Positions 59,734 to 64,000 of a stretch of 64,000 nucleotides of DNA are shown one piece after another. The translations under genes and the position numbers were made by a program. The notes below the pieces were generated by a model. That model was not told where the DNA came from. It saw only the letters and a list, made by a program, of their open reading frames with translations, and made no database searches. Source of the DNA: Tipula vernalis (lineage: Eukaryota > Arthropoda > Insecta > Diptera > Tipulidae); NCBI GenBank assembly GCA_958295665.1, contig OY282558.1, positions 328,511,106 to 328,575,105 on the forward strand, in the 5' to 3' direction. How positions within the stretch are numbered: position 1 is the stretch's first letter; each line of letters starts with the position of its first letter.

Positions 59734-60375
59734 GCCTGTTTAGACGAGTACTTTTTGGGCGTTGATTTTCCTCGTTTCTTACTTCTTTCCCAACAAACTA
59801 ATTTTGGAGTAGGGATATTCCGATGAAAGTTTTCAACAAAAATTTGTAGCGCTGATCGTGTTGTTAGACACCAACCCATATAAAAATATTTACGGTTACT
59901 TTTTCTTATTTTTTTATTTTGACAGGAGCTCATTCTTCATTCTAATTTTCTTGTAACAAGCGAGAAGGTGAAAAAAAAAAATGGTTTTGGTGCTTAAAAT
60001 AAATAAAATTAAATACAATAATTTAATAATATTTAATTATAATTAATTTAATATTATTTGAGAATTAAATTGATAATTATCGGTAATAATATGACTGAAA
60101 TGGATTGGAACAAAGAGCAAACGCTCTTTATAATCAATGAATTTAAAAAATATCCATGTTTATACAATCCGTTGGATATTAATTTCTGGTATTCGCAATG
60201 TTTTTAAACCTCAAACAGGAAAATCTACACATGGAATAAATCAGTAAATTTTTATTTTTAAATTTTCTAGAATGTAACATACTCATACAGAGACGAGTAA
60301 CAACAAACAGTCTAAACGCGAGGTGTTGTTGTTACAACACAAAAAATCGATGACGAATTACTCGTCTAAACAGGC
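59734..60375. mobile_element. TIR element with MADF-like fragment (PIF/Harbinger-type candidate)
   Basis: The ends GCCTGTTTAGACGAGTA and TACTCGTCTAAACAGGC are a perfect 17-bp inverted pair enclosing 642 bp. It contains a MADF-type frame at 60091-60207. PIF/Harbinger elements encode a Myb/SANT-MADF protein beside their transposase, so an internally deleted element of that type is likely. No clear 3-bp target duplication was seen. Confidence 0.55.
60091..60207 (+). pseudogene. MADF-domain N-terminal fragment
   Basis: A 38-aa frame, MTEMDWNKEQTLFIINEFKK then YPCLYNPLD, matches the start of the MADF (Myb/SANT-like) DNA-binding domain (LIxEYKKHPCLYDP). It is cut off by a stop after about 38 residues, well short of a full domain of about 85. 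A splice donor GTATTC just before the stop is possible. Confidence 0.65.
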
Positions 60376-60726
60376 TGATTAGCTTTTTATGCCAAAAGGA
60401 ATACAAATTGAAATAATCCAATTTTATTCTAAAAAGTATGAAACATAAATTAGATGATTTTACGGTGTTCTACAGATATTAAAAATTTGAGAAAGAGAAA
60501 TTTGCCGATCATTTTTCATTTTATTTGTAAAATATTTCTATTGGAAATAAATGAGTATGGGCTACGGTATAGTTATTTGACGCCAAATGAATTTCAGCGC
60601 CAATTTTTTAAAATCAGAATTTTTTTATACTAAATACGCCTTTTTTTTTAAATTAGAATTTTTATGAATTAAAAATATAAAATAAAAAAACGCTTTTTTG
60701 TAAAATTGTTTGTTTTCTAAACTACA

Positions 60727-60797
60727 AAATTAGTACCAAATATGAAAAATTAGTACCAAATATGAAAAATTAGTACCAAAATTAGTACCAAATATGA
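60727..60797. repeat. Short tandem repeat, 20-bp unit
   Basis: TAGTACCAAATATGAAAAAT repeats three times plus a shortened copy. Confidence 0.85.
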
Positions 60798-60839
60798 TTA
60801 AAATCATAAATAAAAGGAATATAGCAAGATACAATAAGA

Positions 60840-61780
60840 ATATAACTGGCGCTTAAAATAATCAGCGGTAAAAAATGTAAAATCGTTGATCGTCGCATGA
60901 CTTATACTACCATACATTTAAATTGTACAATATACCTAAATTTGAATTTGTGTGTATGTAGGTTTATGCATATAGAAACAAGAATGAAGAACATAGCCAG
61001 TAAATGGATAAAGAAAAATGAAAAAAAAAATACTTTATTGAAATGCCTTAGAAAAGAATAGAATCAAAACCAACAATCCATCCAAATTTTTTTTTATTTT
61101 TTATTTAATACGTCCACGTGCCCACACAGTGTTGTAGCACAGAATAATAAACAACCAGAAGGGACATTACGTGGATCAAGAAATTTTTGCTCTTACCTTA
61201 TATTTTACATGTTAATTTTGAATTTTCAGCCACTGAACTACAACTTAACACTGAAAATCTTACCTTCGCCAAACCAAGGTCAAAAAAATGAGTCCAAATT
61301 TCTCCATATAAAAACCGCGTTATGTCGCTTCTGGGTATTCTGTGGTTGTAGTTTTAATTGTGTTCCTATCCTTGTTGTACATTATTGTGAAGGAAAACAA
61401 AGGAGATTCTTTCGTTTTTATACTATACAAGTATAGTAAACAAAACTTTATGAATGAACGAAACAATAAAAAACGCAACCATATGATTAAGTTTCACTAG
61501 TATGTGTATATATTAAGAAACGAACGATCGTTTCCATACCATACCATTCGCTTATAGATTTTTTTATTTTTTTTTTATTTTGAGAATTTTGTCAGTGTAT
61601 CCTAATTCTTATTTTTTGAATTATATTTTATTTGTGTGTGTACGCATTTAAAAATGCACATTATTTTAAAAAACCCAAATCTCTAAAATAAAGAAGGGAA
61701 TAAAGATTTTTTTTTCCTACGACACGAAAGCAAAATCATATGGAATTTTAAAATTCATGATTTTGTGTTGTCTTTATTTT
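60840..61780. other. AT-rich intergenic DNA
   Basis: No recognisable gene. A 75-codon frame at 61209-61436 has no domain. Confidence 0.4.
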
Positions 61781-61789
61781 CAATTTAAA

Positions 61790-62155
61790 TGAAAATTTTT
61801 ATTTATGAATATAAATAATTTGAAATTAAATATATTGAATACAATTTTAATTGAAATTAATAAAATTTTAACTCACAATTTTGCATTTTAGTAAATTGAT
61901 TTTTATTCTCAAACATGGTCAGGCTTCGTGTTTCTTTAAAATTTCATTTCGTACATAGATTACTATGTATACGATTAGTTTTATTACTTTACGCAAATGA
62001 ACATAAATTGTTTAAAGGAGCACGAAGCATGATGATGTTTTGAGAACAAAATAACTTTATAAAAATGTAAAATTTTAAATAATTATTAATTTCAATCAAA
62101 ATTGTTCGCAAATTACATTTCGATATATTTAATATCAAATTATTTATTTATTATT
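61790..62155. mobile_element. Foldback element with arms of about 150 bp
   Basis: AATAATTTGAAATTAAATAT...GCTTCGTG (61808-61931) recurs inverted as CACGAAGC...ATATTTAATATCAAATTATT (62021-62150), with moderate divergence. No frame or clear target duplication. Confidence 0.6.
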
Positions 62156-62476
62156 TGAAAATAAAAATGTTGGTTTTTTTTTGTGCTGGGGAATTGATTT
62201 TATTGAAAAGATGTGAACAAGATGAAGGGGAAGAAGAAAAAGAAAAATTGTTTGAGCTAGGTGAGATCGGGGAGTTGAAATTTTGAGTTGATGAAGGGCA
62301 GAAGCAGTGAATTAAATTAAGATTAAATTAAAAATATTATGTCGGAGTTTTTTTTTGTTGGTACATATTAAGACCATAATATAGTTTGTATCGAAGCTTT
62401 TAGTTGAAAAAGCTATTGTGATTTTTTTTTGTTGTTCGATAAAGTGAGAAGAAGTATTGAGAATCTAATTTTTTCT

Positions 62477-63220
62477 GTAATGAACAAATTCAAAGAGGTG
62501 TTTGACTGACTGACTGGTTGTACCTGATTGGCTGATAAACTATCGAAAATAGATCTACAGTTGAATTTATCAGTAATAAATAAGTTCAAAGACACGCTGA
62601 TTCACTGGTAAACGATCGAAAGTAGATCTACAATTCAATTTATGTAATGAATAAATTCAAAGAGATGACTGACTTGTTGATTGTGACTGAATGGCTCGTA
62701 AACTATTGGAAATGAACCTACCGTTGAATTTATCAGTAATGAATTAATTCAAAGAAATGATTGACTGGCCCGTTATGAACGATTGGCTGGTAAACGATCT
62801 GAAGTAGATCTACAGTTGAGTTTATCAGTAATAATAAATTTAAAGAGATGACTGACTGATAAACGATCGAAAGTGGATCTGCAATTCAATTGTATCTTTA
62901 TCTGTAATGAATAAATTCAAAGAGATGACTCGGTGGTTCTGCTTGTTTGACTGGTAATGATCGAAAGCAAATCTGCAATTGAATTTATCAGTAATAAGTA
63001 AATCCAAAGAGGCGCTGATGGACTGATAAACGATCGAAAGTGGATCTACAAATGAAAATATGTAATGAATAAATTCAAAAAAATGACTGACTTGCTGATT
63101 GTGACTGAATGACTCGTAAACTATTGGAAGTGAACCTACTGTTGAATTTATCAGTAATGAATAAATTCAAAGAGATGACTGACATGCTCGTTTTGACTGG
63201 CTGACTGTTAAACGATCGGA
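62477..63220. repeat. Tandem array with higher-order periodicity
   Basis: Nine monomers of 70-96 bp share TAATGAATAAATTCAAAGAG, GACTGACT, AAACGATCGAAAGT and TGAATTTATCAG. The two short (about 71 bp) monomers start at 62574 and 62992. The following ones are closest to each other, giving a five-monomer higher-order unit of about 418 bp. Confidence 0.8.
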
Positions 63221-63249
63221 CTTATAACGTTCTTATTTAATATATTATA

Positions 63250-63740
63250 ATTATTATTTATTTATTTATAAAATACAAACGTTTATTTTATTAGAACTTA
63301 ATTATTTAAAGTAAAGTAAATACATTTCTTCTAAATACGCTCTCACGCCATTAATTATTTTTTAATAAAAACCAATTCGGTCGAAAAATTAAATTGAACT
63401 GGCTATATATTTTTTAAATATAATAGCATATACGTGTGTGTGTCGTCGTTGTACAAATTCACGACAATACCAAAAAGGGGAAATCTAAATATAATATAAA
63501 TACCTATAATAAAATAAAAATCTTTTTCGCATTAATTTAGTAAACAAAGCTATAATAAGGGTTCGCACACGGTTGTGCAAAATGATAATAAACATGAAAC
63601 ATAGATTCCTCTCATTCAAACAAAAAAATTAAAATTCACAATATGAGTTGTGATTCTTGGTAGCGCGGTTCATATAATATTTAAATTCGAAATTATAAAT
63701 TTATAATTGAATTTAAATTGATTGAATCGAAGTCGCTACA
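63250..63740 (-). repeat. LTR of a gypsy-type retrotransposon (start seen)
   Basis: On the minus strand a polypurine tract TTGGAGGGGAGTCC precedes TGTAGCGACTTCG at 63740, the usual TG start of an LTR. The far end of the LTR could not be found because the other LTR lies outside the window. Confidence 0.6.
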
Positions 63741-63780
63741 GGACTCCCCTCCAAGTTGATATTCAATTGAAAAGAGAATA

Positions 63781-64000
63781 TTAAATGACAAAGTTAACTG
63801 CTTTGAAATCTTGGGACAAAAAATTTTGTTCCACTGAACTAACAATTCCGAAAGCAGGCTTTAATCTATCGATCGAGATATTATGATTTTTATCCTTGAT
63901 CGAAATAATGAAATGTTTCCGAAGACGTCTGATAACTCTAAACGGCCCTTCGTACGGAGGAGAAAGTCTAACTCGAACCTTATCTGTCCTTATGAAAACA
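63781..64000 (-). CDS. Ty3/gypsy Pol C terminus (integrase tail), partial
   Basis: An open frame of 72 codons runs off the window edge. It reads VRLSPPYEGPFRVIRR, then IKDKNHNISIDRLKPAF, the GPY/F-type C-terminal integrase module of insect gypsy elements. It ends 40 nt before the polypurine tract and LTR. No stop or frameshift is visible, so this copy may be younger than the other relics. Confidence 0.85.
   Translation of the reverse strand, partial: VFIRTDKVRVRLSPPYEGPFRVIRRLRKHFIISIKDKNHNISIDRLKPAFGIVSSVEQNFLSQDFKAVNFVI

Overview
This window is AT-rich nuclear DNA from an insect, most likely a dipteran or another holometabolous insect; the species cannot be named from the sequence alone. 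The reasons are a spliced gene with GT-AG introns and close similarity to the Drosophila Lk6/Mnk kinase, insect-type errantivirus, gypsy and copia relics, and mariner, pogo, piggyBac and hAT-type elements.

Layout. 1-17.8 kb: one host gene on the plus strand, a MAP-kinase-interacting kinase (Lk6/Mnk). Its five coding exons join in frame to 688 codons, and its long introns hold a piggyBac-like foldback element, a TA-flanked MITE, a mariner relic and other repeats. 17.8-21.5 kb: 3' UTR, then AT-rich DNA with a pogo-type MITE and a long (AT)n tract. 21.5-25.4 kb: a decayed errantivirus-like retroelement on the minus strand (RT/RNase H, pre-integrase region, Env-like C terminus), itself hit by a hAT MITE with a perfect 8-bp target duplication and by other MITEs. 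25,444-39,790: a complete Polinton/Maverick (adintovirus-like) element of 14,347 bp, inserted into the RT region of that retroelement, with 6-bp TGTACG target duplications and inverted repeats of about 0.6-0.7 kb. 39.8-44.3 kb: the rest of the errantivirus-like element, then a second decayed gypsy element. 46.4-50.5 kb: a third Ty3/gypsy relic (plus strand) with an internal deletion. 50.5-54.4 kb: pogo/Tigger end, a satellite interrupted by a foldback element, and a mariner relic. 54.4-57.1 kb: a 3'-truncated Ty1/copia element with a copia-type primer binding site. 57.8-59.1 kb: a multi-exon minus-strand gene or pseudogene with in-frame stops. 59.7-60.4 kb: a small TIR element carrying a MADF-like fragment. 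61.8-63.2 kb: a foldback and a higher-order tandem array. 63.2-64.0 kb: the 3' end of another gypsy-type pol with polypurine tract and LTR start.

The Polinton is the main object of interest. All its core genes are open: packaging ATPase, a small pX-like protein, an acidic protein, a penton-like minor capsid protein, a pVI-like basic protein with an adenain-type cleavage motif, a double-jelly-roll major capsid protein, adenain-like protease, chromodomain integrase and protein-primed DNA polymerase B with zinc fingers. It also carries a BIR-domain (inhibitor-of-apoptosis-like) gene on the opposite strand, a protein with a weak PC4-like strand, and a small protein found in related elements. Both inverted repeats hold a tRNA-like sequence with A- and B-box motifs and a T5 tract, reading outward. 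The polymerase gene has a likely 72-nt intron in its 5' leader. Intact genes, near-identical inverted repeats and an intact target duplication point to a recent insertion of an element able to form virions.
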